DNA of 64,000 bases, from positions 175,001 through 239,000 of the forward strand of contig CAWZYM010000409.1 in NCBI GenBank assembly GCA_963966185.1, in the 5' to 3' direction. Positions 41,122 through 54,700 of the stretch are shown piece after piece. The first letter of the stretch is position 1, and every line of letters begins with the position of its first letter. The notes under the pieces were generated by a model. The model had not been told where the DNA came from. It worked only from the letters and a program-made list of their open reading frames with translations, and made no database searches. Origin of the DNA: Rhabditoides inermis (lineage: Eukaryota > Nematoda > Chromadorea > Rhabditida > Rhabditidae). The translations under genes and the position numbers were made by a program.

Positions 41122-44100
41122 TAGTATCTGGTTGACTGTTTTTCTACAGATGTATTTACTATGCTCATAGAAGGCGCTCCGGCACGCTCCGCTGTCAGAG
41201 CATATCAGTAGATCAGTAATAAAAATAACACTAATGATCACTGATACTGATTTGCATTTTCTCCTACTCTCTGATATTTTACTCTCTCGTATGCACATGG
41301 AGGGCGCTCCGGCACGCTTCGCGCGCCTCCGCGGTCAAAGCCGATCAGTGAATCAGTAATTATAATAATATACTGATCACTGATCTTAATATGCCTTCTC
41401 TCCCACTCTCTGAGCTTTTACTCTTTCGTACGCACATAGAAAGCGCTCCGGCACGCTTCGCGCGCATCCGCGGTCAAAGCCGATCAGTAGATCAGTAATT
41501 ATAATATTATACTGATCACTGATACTGATATGCCTTCTCTCCTACTCTCTGATCGTTCACTTTCTCGTATGCACATAGAAAGCGCTCCGGCACGCTCCGC
41601 GCGCCTCCGCGGTCAAATTCTATCAGTAGATCAGTAATAGTAAGAATGCATTGATCACTGCTACTGATATGAATTTTCTCCGACTCTCTGATCTTTCTTT
41701 CTCTCGTATGCACATAGAAAGCGCTCCGGCACGCTCCGCGCGCCTCCGCGGTCAAATTCTATCAGTAGATCAGTAATAGTAAGAATGCATTGATCACTGC
41801 TACTGATATGAATTTTCTCCGACTCTCTGATCGTTCACTTTCTCGTATGCACATAGAAAGCGCTCCGGCACGCTCCGCGCGCCTCCGCGGTCAAAATATA
41901 TCAGTAGATCAGTAATAGTAAGAATGCATTGATCACTGCTACTGATATGAATTTTCTCCGACTCTCTGATCTTTCTTTCTCTCGTATGCACATAGAAAGC
42001 GCTCCGGCACGCTCCGCGCGCCTCCGCGGTCAAAATATATCAGTAGATCAGTAATAGTAAGAATGCATTGATCACTGCTACTGATATGAATTTTCTCCGA
42101 CTCTCTGATCGTTCACTTTCTCGTATGCACATAGAAAGCGCTCCGGCACGCTCCGCGCGCCTCCGCGGTCAAAATATATCAGTAGATCAGTAATAGTAAG
42201 AATGCATTGATCACTGCTACTGATATGAATTTTCTCCGACTCTCTGATCTTTCACTCTCTCGTATGCACATAGAAAGCGCTCCGGCACGCTCCGCGCGCC
42301 TCCGCGGTCAAAATATATCAGTAGATCAGTAATAGTAAGAATGCATTGATCACTGCTACTGATATGAATTTTCTCCGACTCTCTGATCGTTCACTTTCTC
42401 GTATACACATAGAAAGCGCTCCGGCACGCTCCGCGCGCCTCCGCGGTCAAAATATATCAGTAGATTAGTAATAGTAAGAATGCATTGATCACTGCTACTG
42501 ATATGAATTTTCTCCGACTCTCTGATCTTTCTTTCTCTCGTATGCACATAGAAAGCGCTCCGGCACGTTCCGCGCGCCTCCGCGGTCAAAATATATCAGT
42601 AGATCAGTAATAGTAAGAATGCATTGATCACTGCTACTGATATGAATTTTCTCCGACTCTCTGATCGTTCACTTTCTCGTATGCACATAGAAAGCGCTCC
42701 GGCACGCTCCGCGCGCCTTCGCGGTCAGAGCCTATCAGTAGATCAGTAATAATAAGAATAAATATTGATCACTGCTACTGATATGAATTTTCTCCGAATC
42801 TCTGATCTTTCACTCTCTCGTATGCACATAGAAAGCGCTCCGGCACGCTCCGCGCGCCTCCGCGGTCAAAATATATCAGTAGATCAGTAATAGTAAGAAT
42901 GCATTGATCACTGCTACTGATATGAATTTTCTCCGACTCTCTGATCTTTCACTCTCTCGTATGCACATAGAAAGCGCTCCGGCACGCTCCGCGCGCCTCC
43001 GCGGTCAAAATATATCAGTAGATCAGTAATAGTAAGAATGCATTGATCACTGCTACTGATATGAATTATCTCCGACTCTCTGATCTTTCACTCTCTCGTA
43101 TGCACATAGAAAGCGCTCCGGCACGCTCCGCGCGCCTCCGCGGTCAAATTCTATCAGTAGATCAGTAATAGTAAGAATGCATTAATCACTGCTACTGATA
43201 TGAATTTTCTCCGACTCTCTGATCGTTCACTTTCTCGTATGCACATAGAAAGCGCTCCGGCACGCTCCGCGCGCCTCCGCGGTCAAAATATATTAGTAGA
43301 TCAGTATTAGTAAGAATGCATTGATCACTGCTGATGATATGAATTTTCTCCGACTCTCTGATCGTTCACTTTCTCGTATGCACATAGAAAGCGCTCCGGC
43401 ACGCTCCGCGCGCCTCCGCGGTCAAAATATATCAGTAGATCAGTAATAGTAAGAATGCATTGATCACTGCTACTGATATGAATTTTCTCCGACTCTCTGA
43501 TCGTTCACTTTCTCGTATGCACATAGAAAGCGCTCCGGCACGCTCCGCGCGCCTCCGCGGTCAAAATATATCAGTAGATTAGTAATAATAAGAATGCATT
43601 GATCACTGCTACTGATATGAATTTTCTCCGACTCTCTGATCTTTCTTTCTCTCGTATGCACATAGAAAGCGCTCCGGCACGCTCCGCGCGCCTCCGCGGT
43701 CAAAATATATCAGTAGATTAGTAATAATAAGAATGCATTGATCACTGCTACTGATATGAATTTTCTCCGACTCTCTGATCTTTCTTTCTCTCGTATGCAC
43801 ATAGAAAGCGCTCCGGCACGCTCCGCGCGCCTCCGCGGTCAAAATATATCAGTAGATCAGTAATAGTAAGAATGCATTGATCACTGCTACTGATATGAAT
43901 TTTCTCCGAATCTCTGATCTTTCACTCTCTCGTATGCACATAGAAAGCGCTCCGGCACGCTCCGCGCGCCTCCGCGGTCAAAATATATCAGTAGATCAGT
44001 AATAGTAAGAATGCATTGATCACTGCTACTGATATGAATTTTCTCCGACTCTCTGATCTTTCACTCTCTCGTATGCACATAGAAAGCGCTCCGGCACGCT

Positions 44101-45310
44101 CCGCGCGCCTCCGCGGTCAAAATATATCAGTAGATCAGTAATAGTAAGAATGCATTGATCACTGCTACTGATATGAATTATCTCCGACTCTCTGATCGTT
44201 CACTCTCTCGTATGCACATAGAAAGCGCTCCGGCACGCTCCGCGCGCCTCCGCGGTCAAAATATATTAGTAGATCAGTATTAGTAAGAATGCATTGATCA
44301 CTGCTACTGATATGAATTTTCTCCGACTCTCTGATCGTTCACTTTCTCGTATGCACATAGAAAGCGCTCCGGCACGCTCCGCGCGCCTCCGCGGTCAAAA
44401 TATATCAGTAGATCAGTAATAGTAAGAATGCATTGATCACTGCTACTGATATGAATTTTCTCCGACTCTCTGATCGTTCACTTTCTCGTATGCACATAGA
44501 AAGCTCCGGCACGCTCCGCGCGCCTCCGCGGTCAAAATATATCAGTAGATTAGTAATAATAAGAATGCATTGATCACTGCTACTGATATGAATTTTCTCC
44601 GACTCTCTGATCTTTCTTTCTCTCGTATGCACATAGAAAGCGCTCCGGCACGCTCCGCGCGCCTCCGCGGTCAAAATATATCAGTAGATCAGTAATAGTA
44701 AGAATGCATTGATCACTGCTACTGATATGAATTTTCTCCGACTCTCTGATCGTTCACTTTCTCGTATGCACATAGAAAGCGCTCCGGCACGCTTTGCGCG
44801 CCTCCGCGGTCAAAATATATCAGTAGATCAGTAATAGTAAGAATGCATTGATCACTGCTACTGATATGAATTTTCTCCTACTCTCTGATCTTTCACTTTC
44901 TTGTATGCACATGAACGCGCTCCGGCACGCTCCGCGCGCCTCCGCGGTCAAAGTCGATCAGTATATCAGTAATAGTAAGAATATATTGATCACTGCTACT
45001 GATATGCATTTTCTCCGACTCTCTGATCTTTCACTTGCTCGTATGCACATAGAAAGCGCTCCGGCACGCTTCGCGCGCCTCCGCGGTCAAAGCCTATCAG
45101 TAGATCAAAAATAATAATATATTGATCACTGATACTGTTTTGCATTTTCTCTTACTCTTTGATATTTCACTCTCTCGTATGCACATAGGAGGCGCTCCGG
45201 CACGCTCCGCGCGCCTCCGCGTTAAAACTCTATCAGTAATTATAATAATACATTGATCACTGATACAGATATGCATTTTCTTATACTCTCTGATCTTTCA
45301 CTTTCTCGTC
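41122..45310. repeat. 139-bp satellite array, copy 2
   Basis: Monomer-by-monomer match to 34380-38570, including private variants such as GCACGTTCC and the shortened monomer lacking CGC (44504 versus 37764). Confidence 0.95.
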
Positions 45311-46473
45311 ATAAAATCTCTACTCTCGCCTACGATCATAGATAGCCGCTCCGCGCGCCTCAGCGGTCTAACTCTATCAGTAGCTGGTTGACAATGATTA
45401 GTTATCACGGATCTAATATTAGAAAATATCTACTCTCGCCTTTGATCACAGACAGCCGCTCCGCGCGCCTCAGCGGTCAAATTCTATCAGTAGCTGGTTG
45501 ACAATGATTAGTTATCACGGATCTAATATTATAAAATATCTACTCTCGCCTTTGATCACAGACAGCCGCTCCGCGCGCCTCAGCGGTCAAATTCTATCAG
45601 TAGCTGGTTGAAAATGATTAGTTATCACGGATCTAATATTATAAAATATCTACTCTCGCCTTTGATCACAGACAGCCGCTCCGCGCGCCTCGGCGGTCAA
45701 ACTCTATCAGTAGCTGGTTGACAATGATAAGTTATCACGGATCTAATATTATAAAATCTCTACTCTCGCCTTTGATCACAGACAGCCGCTCCGCGCGCCT
45801 CAGCGGTCAAACTCTATTAGTAGCTGGTTGACAATGATTAGTTATCACGGATCTAACATTATAAAATATCTACTCTCGCCTTTGATCACAGACAGCCGCT
45901 CCGCGCGCCTCAGCGGTCAAACTCTATCAGTAGCTGGTTGACAATGATTAGTTATCACGGTTCTGATATTATAAAATATCTACTCTCGCCTTTGATCACA
46001 GACAGCCGCTCCGCGCGCCTCAGCGGTCAAATGCTATCAGTAGCTGGTTGACAATGATTAGTTATCACGGATCTAATATTATAAAATCTCTACTCTCGCC
46101 TACGATCATAGATAGCCGCTCCGCGCGCCTCAGCGGTCAAATGCTATCAGTAGCTGGTTGACAATGATTAGTTATCACGGATCTAATATTATAAAATCTC
46201 TACTCTCGCCTACGATCATAGATAGCCGCTCCGCGCGCCTCCGCGGTCAAACTCTATCAGTAGCTGGTTGACAATGATTAGTTATCACGGATCTAATATT
46301 ATAAAATCTCTACTCTCGCCTTTGATCACAGACAGCCGCTCCGCGCGCCTCAGCGGTCAAACTCTATCAGTAGCTGGTTGACAATGATTAGTTATCACGG
46401 ATTTAATATTATAAAATATCTACTCTCGCCTACGATCATAGACAGCCGCTCCGCGCGCCTCCGCGGTCAAATT
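45311..46473. repeat. 110-bp satellite array, copy 2
   Basis: Matches 38571-39735 monomer by monomer; one noted difference is CGGTTCTGAT versus CGGATCTGAT. Confidence 0.95.
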
Positions 46474-46686
46474 CTATCAGTAGATCAGTAATTATAATAA
46501 TATATTGAACACTGATACTGATATGCATTCTTTCCTACTCTCTGATCTTTCACTCTCTCGTATGCACAAAGAGGGCGCTCCGGCACACTGCGCGGTGAAG
46601 CCTATCAGAAGCTGGTTTGACAGTTTTTATTTATTAGAGATACAAATATAATTTATAGTTATCACTGGTCTTTTATTATAAAGTCA

Positions 46687-46734
<48 letters not shown>

Positions 46735-46781
46735 GAAAAAAAGAGAGATGAGAAAAGGAATTGGATGAAAAAAGGATGTTA

Positions 46782-47630
46782 CATAGTATTTCGCCTCGCT
46801 TCACTTCTATGATTAAATATAGAAGGACGCGAGTGCATATAGTAATGTTTTATTGTATGTGCTCAGAAAATAAAATTTGCACAGTTTGTTGGAGTGTGGT
46901 GAGCTGTTTCGTAGTGCGTGGTGATGTTCTCGCTCATTTGCACAATTGACTGTCTTTTTCTCTGACATCAGACAGACTGGCAGCTGGCGCACTCTCACCT
47001 CGCCACACTCTCTCGTCGCGGGGCAATAAAGTGGCGTCGATTAGAGGAATTTAATTGATAGCGGGCGTCAGAGGTCACAAAAAGATGCAAATTTTGGTAG
47101 AAGTGTAGTGGCCACCTATTTGCATGTTGTAGTAAAGGGAGATCTGACACGGTTGCCTAGTTTTCTTGAACAGCCCGCGACAACTGTTTGGTGTCGCCTC
47201 GCCTCGATTAAATCACTTCGTGAAAAGAAACCAGGAGGAGTTATAAAAAGATTACGGGCAGATTTGTAGGTGAGGGAGTATAGAGGAGTGACGTCGAAAC
47301 CGTTTCTCGAAAGCTGAAGTCTGCGATCCGCAGTGCTCGTTCTTGCAAGGTCTACTCGCCGCAGCCGATTCGTCAGTGACCCGTCTCCTCGCCTCACACA
47401 CTATTTCGCCGCTTTTGTGTCTGACTCTCTCTGATTACGCGCTATTTCGTCGGACTTTCTGGAGCTTATAGCTCCTCGGATATGAGAGATAACGAGCTGA
47501 AAATTGGAATCCTGCATCTCGGGACCGAGACCATCGGATCGATGTCACGTTTGGCTAGATAGGAGTAGTGGCTGGCGCGGTAGAGCGATGTATGGACAGA
47601 CACCATAGGGCATTTTACACATACACCCGA
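46782..47630 (+). repeat. F block, copy 3
   Basis: As copy 2. Followed by the CTAGCGCGC hairpin at 47631-47651, after which the sequence diverges from the higher-order unit. Confidence 0.85.
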
Positions 47631-47651
47631 CTAGCGCGCTTCGCGCGCTAG

Positions 47652-48334
47652 AAATATAGGTATAATATAGAGGAAAAATTATCTATCGATTGATATATAG
47701 ATTGACTTGATATGTGCTCTGGAAGTGCTATTAGGAGCTGTGCTAGAAGTGCTGTTGTCAGAGCCTTCCAAAAATGAGTGATCTTTATTGTATTTCCTTA
47801 CTTTTGAATTTACAGTGTTAACAAATGTTTGAACAGTGTCAATGTCTAACAGTAGCTGGTTGATAATTTTTGATTCTCGACTGATATTATCTTACCTATG
47901 CTCATAGAAGGCGCTCCGAGATGCAGCCGAAGATTATCGGTATATGAGTGATAACTATGTCATAACTAAACTACACTTTCCGTTTCTCCGCTTCTCTTTC
48001 TGTCTCTCTCTGTCTCTCTCTGTCTCTCTGTCTCTCTCTCTCTGTCTCTCTCTCTCTCTCTTTGCTCTAGAAGGCGCTCCGGCACGTTACCGCGTGCCTC
48101 CGCGGTGAAAAAGCCTATCAGTAGATCAAAAATAATAATATATTGATCACTGATACTGTTTTGCATATTCTCCGACTCTTTGATATTTCACTCTCTCGTA
48201 TGCACATAGGAGGCGCTCCGGTCCGCGCGCCTCCGCGTTAAAACTCCATCAGTAGATCAGTAATTATAATAATACATTGATCACTGATACAGATATGCAT
48301 TTCTTATACTCTCTGATCTTTCACTTTCTCGTCA
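47652..48334. repeat. Diverged satellite junction with CT-rich tract
   Basis: Begins like the start of the higher-order unit (47652-47760) and then degenerates; contains a TCTCTGTC-type tract (about 47992-48062) and about two diverged 139-type monomers. Confidence 0.7.
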
Positions 48335-49045
48335 TAAAATCTCTACTCTCGCCTCACAGACAGCCGCTCCGCGCGCCTCAGCGGTCAAATTCTTTCAGTA
48401 GCTGGTTGACATTGATTAGTTATCACGGATCTAATATTATAAAATCTCTACTCTCGCCTTTGATCACAGACAGCCGCTCCGCGCGCCTCAGCGGTCAAAT
48501 GCTATTAGTAGCTGGTTGACAATGATGAGTTATCACGGATCTAATATTATAAAATATCTACTCTCGCCTTTGATCACAGACAGCCGCTCCGCGCGCCTCA
48601 GCGGTCAAATTCTATCAGTAGCTGGTTGACAATGATTAGTTATCACGGATTTAATATAATAAAATCTCTACTCTCGCCTTTGATCACAGAAAGCCGTTCC
48701 GCGCGCCTCACCGGTCAAACTCTATCAGTAGCTGGTTGACAATGATTAGTTATCATTCATAAAATCTCTACTCTCGCCTTTGATCACAGACAGCCGCTTC
48801 GCGCGCCTCAGCGGTCAAATTCTATCAGTAGCTGGTTGACAACTATCAGTTATCACGGATCTAATATTATAAAATATCTATTCTCGCCTATGATCATAGA
48901 TAGCCGCTCCGCGCGCCTCCGCGGTCAAATCCTATCAGTAGCTGGTTGACAATGATTAGTTATCACGGATCTAATATTATAAAATAACTACTCTCGCCTA
49001 CGATCATAGACAGCCGCTCCGCGCGCCTCCGCGGTCGAATTCTAT
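48335..49045. repeat. 110-bp satellite array, copy 3 (diverged)
   Basis: About six and a half monomers, some shortened (48353, 48756), less homogeneous than in the higher-order copies. Confidence 0.9.
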
Positions 49046-49456
49046 CAGTAGATCAGTAATAATAAGAATAAATTGATCACTGCTACTGATATGCATTTTC
49101 TCTGACTCTCTGATCGTTCACTTTCTCGTATGCACATAGAAAGCGCTCCGGCACGCTTCGCGCGCCTTCGCGGTCAAAGTGTATCAGTAGATCAATAATA
49201 ATAATATGTTGATCACTGTTACTGATATGCATTATCTTCTTTTCTCTGATCTTCTACTCTCTCGTATGCAGAAAGAGGGCGCTCCAGCACGCCTCCGCGG
49301 TCAAAGTCTATCAGTAGATCAGTAATAATAAGAATATATTGATCACTGCTACTGATATGCATTTTCTCCGACTCTCTGATCTTTCACTCTCTCGTATGCA
49401 CATAGAAGGCGCTCCGGCACGCTCCGCGCTCCTCCGCGGTCAAAGTCTATCAGTAG
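49046..49456. repeat. Diverged 139-type monomers
   Basis: Three monomers with lost segments (for example GGCGCTCCAGCACGCCTCC), leading into the ATT tract. Confidence 0.85.
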
Positions 49457-49796
<340 letters not shown>

Positions 49797-51050
49797 TCAC
49801 TGATCCTGATATGCATTTTATCCGACTCTATGATCTTTCACTCTCTCGTATGCACATAGAGGGCGCTCCGGCACGCTCCACGCGCCTCCGCGGTCGAAGC
49901 CGATCAGTAGATGAATAATAATAATAAAAGTAATAATAAATTGATCACTGATACTGATATGCATTTTCTCCGACTCTCTGATCTTTCACTCTCTCGTATG
50001 CACATAGAGGGCGCTCCGGCACGCTCCGCGCGCCTCCGCGGTCGAAGCCGATCAGTAGATGAATAATAATAATAAAAGTAATGTACATTGATCACTGATA
50101 CTGATATGCATTTTCTCCGACTCTCTGATCTTTCACTCTCTCGTATGCACATAGAGGGCGCTCCGGCACGCTCCGCGCGCCTCCGCGGTCGAAGCCGATC
50201 AGTAGATGAATAATAATAATAAAAGTAATAGTACATTGATCACTGATACTGATATGCATTTTCTCCGACTCTCTGATCTTTCACTCTCTCGTATGCACAT
50301 AGAGGGCGCTCCGGCACGCTCCGCGCGCCTCCGCGGTCGAAGCCGATCAGTAGATGAATAATAATAATAAAAGTAATAGTACATTGATCACTGATACTGA
50401 TATGCATTTTCTCCGACTCTCTGATCTTTCACTCTCTCGTATGCACATAGAGGGCGCTCCGGCACGCTCCGCGCGCCTCCGCGGTCGAAGCCGATCAGTA
50501 GATGAATAATAACAATAAAAGTAATAGTACATTGATCACTGATACTGATATGCATTTTCTCCGACTCTCTGATCTTTCACTCTCTCGTATGCACATAGAG
50601 GGCGCTCCGGCACGCTCCGCGCGCCTCCGCGGTCGAAGCCGATCAGTAGATGAATAATAATAATAAAAGTAATAGTACATTGATCACTGATACTGATATG
50701 CATTTTCTCCGACTCTCTGATCTTTCACTCTCTCGTATGCACATAGAGGGCGCTCCGGCACGCTCCGCGCGCCTCCGCGGTCGAAGCCGATCAGTAGATG
50801 AATAATAATAATAAAAGTAATAGTACATTGATCACTGATACTGATATGCATTTTCTCCGACTCTCTGATCTTTCACTCTCTCGTATGCACATAGAGGGCG
50901 CTCCGGCACGCTCCGCGCGCCTCCGCGGTCGAAGCCGATCAGTAGATGAATAATAACAATAAAAGTAATAGTACATTGATCACTGATACTGATATGCATT
51001 TTCTCCGACTCTCTGATCTTTCACTCTCTCGTATGCACATAGAGGGCGCG
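49797..51050. repeat. 148-bp satellite array
   Basis: Eight to nine monomers, period 148 bp, highly homogeneous: GATGAATAATAATAATAAAA, GTAATAGTACATTGATCACTG, AGAGGGCGCTCCGGCACGC, CTCCGCGGTCGAAGCCGATC. Variant of the 139-bp family extended by the AAT stretch. Confidence 0.95.
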
Positions 51051-51580
51051 GTCAAAGCCTATCAGCAGCTGGTTGACAATTATTATTTATTAGTTATCAC
51101 TGATCTAATATCATAAAATATAAGAGAGAGAGAGAGAGACTGATATGAATTTTCTCCTACTCTCTGATCTTTCACTTTCTTGTATGCACATGAACGCGCT
51201 CCGGCACGCTCCGCGCGCCTCCGCGGTCAAAGTCGATCAGTATATCAGTAATAGTAAGAATATATTGATCACTGCTACTGATATGCATTTTCTCCGACTC
51301 TCTGATCTTTCATTCTCGTATGCACATAGTAAGCGCTCCGGCACGCTTCGCGCGCCTCCGCGGTCAAAGCCGATCAGTAGATCAGTAATTATAAAAATAT
51401 ATTGAACACTGATACTGATATGCATTCTTTCCTACTCTCTGATCTTTCACTCTCTCGTATGCACATAGAGGGCGCTCCGGCACACTCCGCGGTAAAGCCT
51501 ATCAGAAGCTGGTTGACAACTTTTATTTATTAGAGATACAAATATAATTTATAGTTATCACTGGTCTTTTATTATAAAAT

Positions 51581-51582
<2 letters not shown>
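51051..51582. repeat. Mixed diverged satellite monomers
   Basis: 139-type and 110-type pieces, a short GA run (51123-51140) and a copy of the terminal monomer that precedes the GA tract in the higher-order units. Confidence 0.8.
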
Positions 51583-51614
<32 letters not shown>

Positions 51615-51733
51615 GAAAGAGAGAACGAGAGCGAGAGAGAGAAAGACGAAAGAGAGAGAGATAGAGAGAGAGGAAAAGAGGGAGAGAGGGAGAGAATTAA
51701 AGAAAGAAAGAGAGAGAGAGAGACGAAAAAGAG
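51583..51733. repeat. GA-rich microsatellite, interrupted
   Basis: GA runs interrupted by CGAAAGAGAG words; counterpart of the pure GA tracts before F blocks 1-3. Confidence 0.85.
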
Positions 51734-51774
51734 AAAGATGAGAAAAGGAATTGGATGAAAAAAGGAGGTTACAT

Positions 51775-52635
51775 AGTATTTCGCCTCGCCTCACTTCCCT
51801 GGTTGAATATAGAATGACGTGAGTGCATATAGTAATGTTTTATTGTATGTGCTCAGAAAATAAAATTTGCACAGTTTGTTGGAGTGTGGTGAGCTGTTCG
51901 GTAGTGCGTGGTGATGTTCTCGCTCATTTGCACAATTGACTGTCTTTTTCTCTGACATCAGACAGACTGGCAGCTGGCGCACTCTCACCTCGCCACACTC
52001 TCTCGTCACGGGGGAATAAAGTGGCGTCGATTAGAGGAATTTAATTGAGAGCGGGCGTTAGAGGTCACAAAAAGATGCAAATTTTTGTAGAAGTGTAGTG
52101 GCCACCTATATACATGTTGTAGTAAAGGGAGACCTTACACGGTTGCCTAGTTTTCTTGAACAGTCCGCGACAACTGTTTGGTGTTGCCTCGCCTCGACTA
52201 AATCACTTCGTGAAAGGAACCAGGAGGAGTTATAAAAAGATTACGGGCAGATTTGTAGATCAGGTAGTCTGGAGGAGTGACGTGAAAACCGTTTCTCGAA
52301 AGCTGAAGTCTGCGATTCGCAGTACTCGTTCTTGTAAGGCCTACTCGATGCAACCGTTCAACCACCTAACCGTCTCTTCATCTGACACACTTTTTCGCTG
52401 TTTTTTCTGTCTGACTCTCTCTGATTACGCGCTATTTCGTCGAATTTTCTTTAAGGCTCATAGCTCCGCGGATATGAGAGATAAAGGGCTGAAAATTGGA
52501 ATCCTGCATCTCGGGACCGAGACCATCGGATCGATGTCACGTTTGGCTAGATAGGAGTAGTGGGTGGCGCGGTAGAGCGATGGACGGACGGACAAGAAGT
52601 GCGGAAACCATAGGGCATTTTACACTTACACCCGA
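51775..52635 (+). repeat. F block, copy 4
   Basis: Diverged copy. ATGCAAAT is kept (about 52074), the inverse octamer is altered to ATATACAT. It ends with CCATAGGGCATTTTACAC and the hairpin module, linking the satellite block to the U units. Confidence 0.85.
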
Positions 52636-52733
52636 CTAGCGGGCCGGAGGCTCGCTTCGCTCGCCTCCGGCCCGCTAGTGGCGGCGGCTTCGCCGCCGCA
52701 CTGCGCTCCAAGGCTCGCGCGCCTTCGGCGCGC
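52636..52733. other. Hairpin module 1
   Basis: Three consecutive hairpins: 52636-52678 (16-bp stem, CTAGCGGGCCGGAGGC arm), 52681-52699 (GCGGCGGC-TTC-GCCGCCGC), 52717-52733 (GCGCGCC-TTC-GGCGCGC). Module 1 starts U unit 1. Confidence 0.9.
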
Positions 52734-53441
52734 TCGCCTCTCCGCGTCGAATCATCAAAATTTCAAATCTGAACTCTACTATGGCTCTAGTACACATCAG
52801 ACATCGAAATCTCAAGTTTCGGAGTACTATGGCTTTAGTACACATCAAACCTCGAAATCTCAAGTTTTATAGTTGTTTACATTTTTGTTTACTTGTTTAC
52901 CTGTCTTGTAAACAGTATTTTTGAACTCTCCTGCAGGTTTAGTATTAATTAGATATCAAAATAAAGAGATTTGGAATTGTTTACTTTTTTGTTTACTTGT
53001 TTACGTAAGTTTGTTAACTTGAAATTTTGTATTTATTTACTTGTTACCTGTACCAAGTATGAGTCCACTACCTTGAAAACTAACCGAGTTATACATTTTA
53101 GATTATTTCTGAGTAAAAAGGTGAAATTTTAAATATTAATTAAATTTCAAAAATTATATAGAAATCTAAATTAATTAATGAATAAAGGTGTCACGGTAGT
53201 GATAAATAAATAACAAAATCCAGTTGTGAACTCTCATCTGAAAGAAAGTTACGGGTCTCTAAGGTGAAATTTGATGTTTATGCTAATTTATCTCAGGTGA
53301 CAGGTGAGCAACGACAGGTGTGAGGGTACCTGACAGGTACTCTGGACCAAAGGTGTCATTGGTGAAAGGGATGAGAGAATTAAAAATAAAATTTTCTAAA
53401 AAGTTGAAACATACATGTACCGTATTTTACGTTTTGCATCT

Positions 53442-53500
53442 TACCTGATTGATCCTGTCAGCGGTCATATGCTCAACTGCAAAAATGAGCCACATTTAGT
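53442..53500 (+). other. 18S rRNA 5'-end-like segment
   Basis: TACCTG-A-TTGATCCTG-T-CAG-CG-GTCATATGCT matches the near-universal start of eukaryotic SSU rRNA (TACCTGGTTGATCCTGCCAG, then TAGTCATATGCT) with four differences in 32 bases, all transitions. Weaker similarity continues through GCAAAAATGAGCCA (rRNA CAAAGATTAAGCCA). The rest of 18S is not found next to it. Confidence 0.6.
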
Positions 53501-53957
53501 TGAAAATCGAGGTTTTTTGAAAAAGTCAAATCCTTCTACAGTGAAGCTAGAAATCTGAATCTCTGTCATTAAATATTAGTTTTTGAGTTATGAATTAAAT
53601 TGCAAAATGCAGGTCTCAACTCTCATATAGTAAGAGATTGTAGTTGATCTAGTGAAACATGAAATATGATTTTTAATTTCAGTAATAGAGTTGAGCATAA
53701 GTGTTTATGTTAATGGTGTCATAGAGACTGATTTACCATAAAAATATGAAAAATTAATATTGAATATGAAAGAAGTAATAATCAAAAATATAAAATTTCG
53801 ACGAAAATTTGAATAATTATATTTTAAAAACGGAACGAGTGTTTCACTTGAAATTGAAATGGTGTGAACGGCCAATTGTCTTCTATGTTCAGCAAAAGTT
53901 TGAAATTTTAGACTTCAAAACTAACAAAGATATTCAAGGTTTTTGCGTTTTGCATCT

Positions 53958-53977
53958 TACGTGATTGATCCTGTCAG
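53958..53977 (+). other. Shorter 18S-5'-like segment
   Basis: TACGTGATTGATCCTGTCAG, preceded by the same TTTTGCATCT lead as the segment at 53442; similarity ends after CAG. Confidence 0.5.
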
Positions 53978-54608
53978 AAAATGAAAAATGCTGTAAAACT
54001 TTTTTGAACTGGTATTTCAAAATGAAACTGTAAAACTGTAAATAACATGCATTAGTCATGTTACTGTGCAAGTTTCATGACAAAATATTAAATTTGAAGG
54101 TAGGTTTACATAGAAGTGGACCGAGTTGTTAGTGAACCCATTTAAGGAAATGAGATAGGGACCTATGTTAACGTGTGTCTGTTAAGAGTGATTAGTTGAT
54201 CTTAAGTTTGTAGTTTGAGTGTGAAATGTCTCTTCAGTCTTGAGTTATGTTCCTCTGAAATTTTGGAAATTCTATATAAACCCATATAAGGAGTTATCGG
54301 AATGAGTTCTAGTGACGTGTGTCAAGTCAATATAGTGTGCCAATTTTAAGTTTAGAGTATGAGACCCGTATCTTGAAACATGGACTGAGCATATGGGTGA
54401 AAAGTTTTTCAGGCTATGTCAAGTTCTTAGTAAAGTCATACGGTAAGTAGAGGTAAGCTTATGAAAAAGACACGATTGCATGCGGTAACAAGAACAATGT
54501 TAAGTTTACAGTATGAACTTCGATGGTGCAATGGTCACTGAGCTGCGTGCCCGGACAGACAAACAAACAAGGACCATAGCAAATTTTATATAGCCCCAGC
54601 CGGGGCGA

Positions 54609-54700
54609 TAGCGGCCGGAGGCTCGCTTCGCTCGCCTCCGGCCGCTAGTGACGGCGCTTCGCGCCGCGTTTGCTCCAAGGCTCGCGCGCCTTCGGCGCGC
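54609..54700. other. Hairpin module 2
   Basis: Stems 54609-54647 (TAGCGGCCGGAGGC arm), 54652-54666 (CGGCGC-TTC-GCGCCG), 54684-54700 (GCGCGCC-TTC-GGCGCGC). The first two differ from module 1 on both arms together. Confidence 0.9.

Larger units (their letters stand above)
40899..47630. repeat. Higher-order repeat unit, copy 2 (6,732 bp)
   Basis: Tandem copy of 34157-40898 with the same order of parts: 139-bp satellite about 41122-45310, 110-bp satellite about 45311-46473, GA tract 46689-46733, F block 46782-47630. Confidence 0.9.
52636..54608. repeat. U unit 1
   Basis: AT-rich repeat unit of about 1.97 kb: hairpin module, TTGTTTAC cluster (52862-53050), 18S-like stretch (53442-53500), a second short one (53958-53977), a CArG-type motif (54282-54291) and the closing GACAGACAAACAAAC, CCATAGC, TATAGCCCC words. 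53160-54605 is repeated at about 57830-59272 in unit 4. No coding frame of note. Confidence 0.75.

Noticed and set aside
34774..45114. Repeated 60-90-codon ORFs (GACRSAFYVHTRERKI and similar) on the minus strand
   Set aside because: They span less than three 139-bp monomers, have no start context, and recur only because the monomer does. 139 is not divisible by 3, so the frame rotates and stops.
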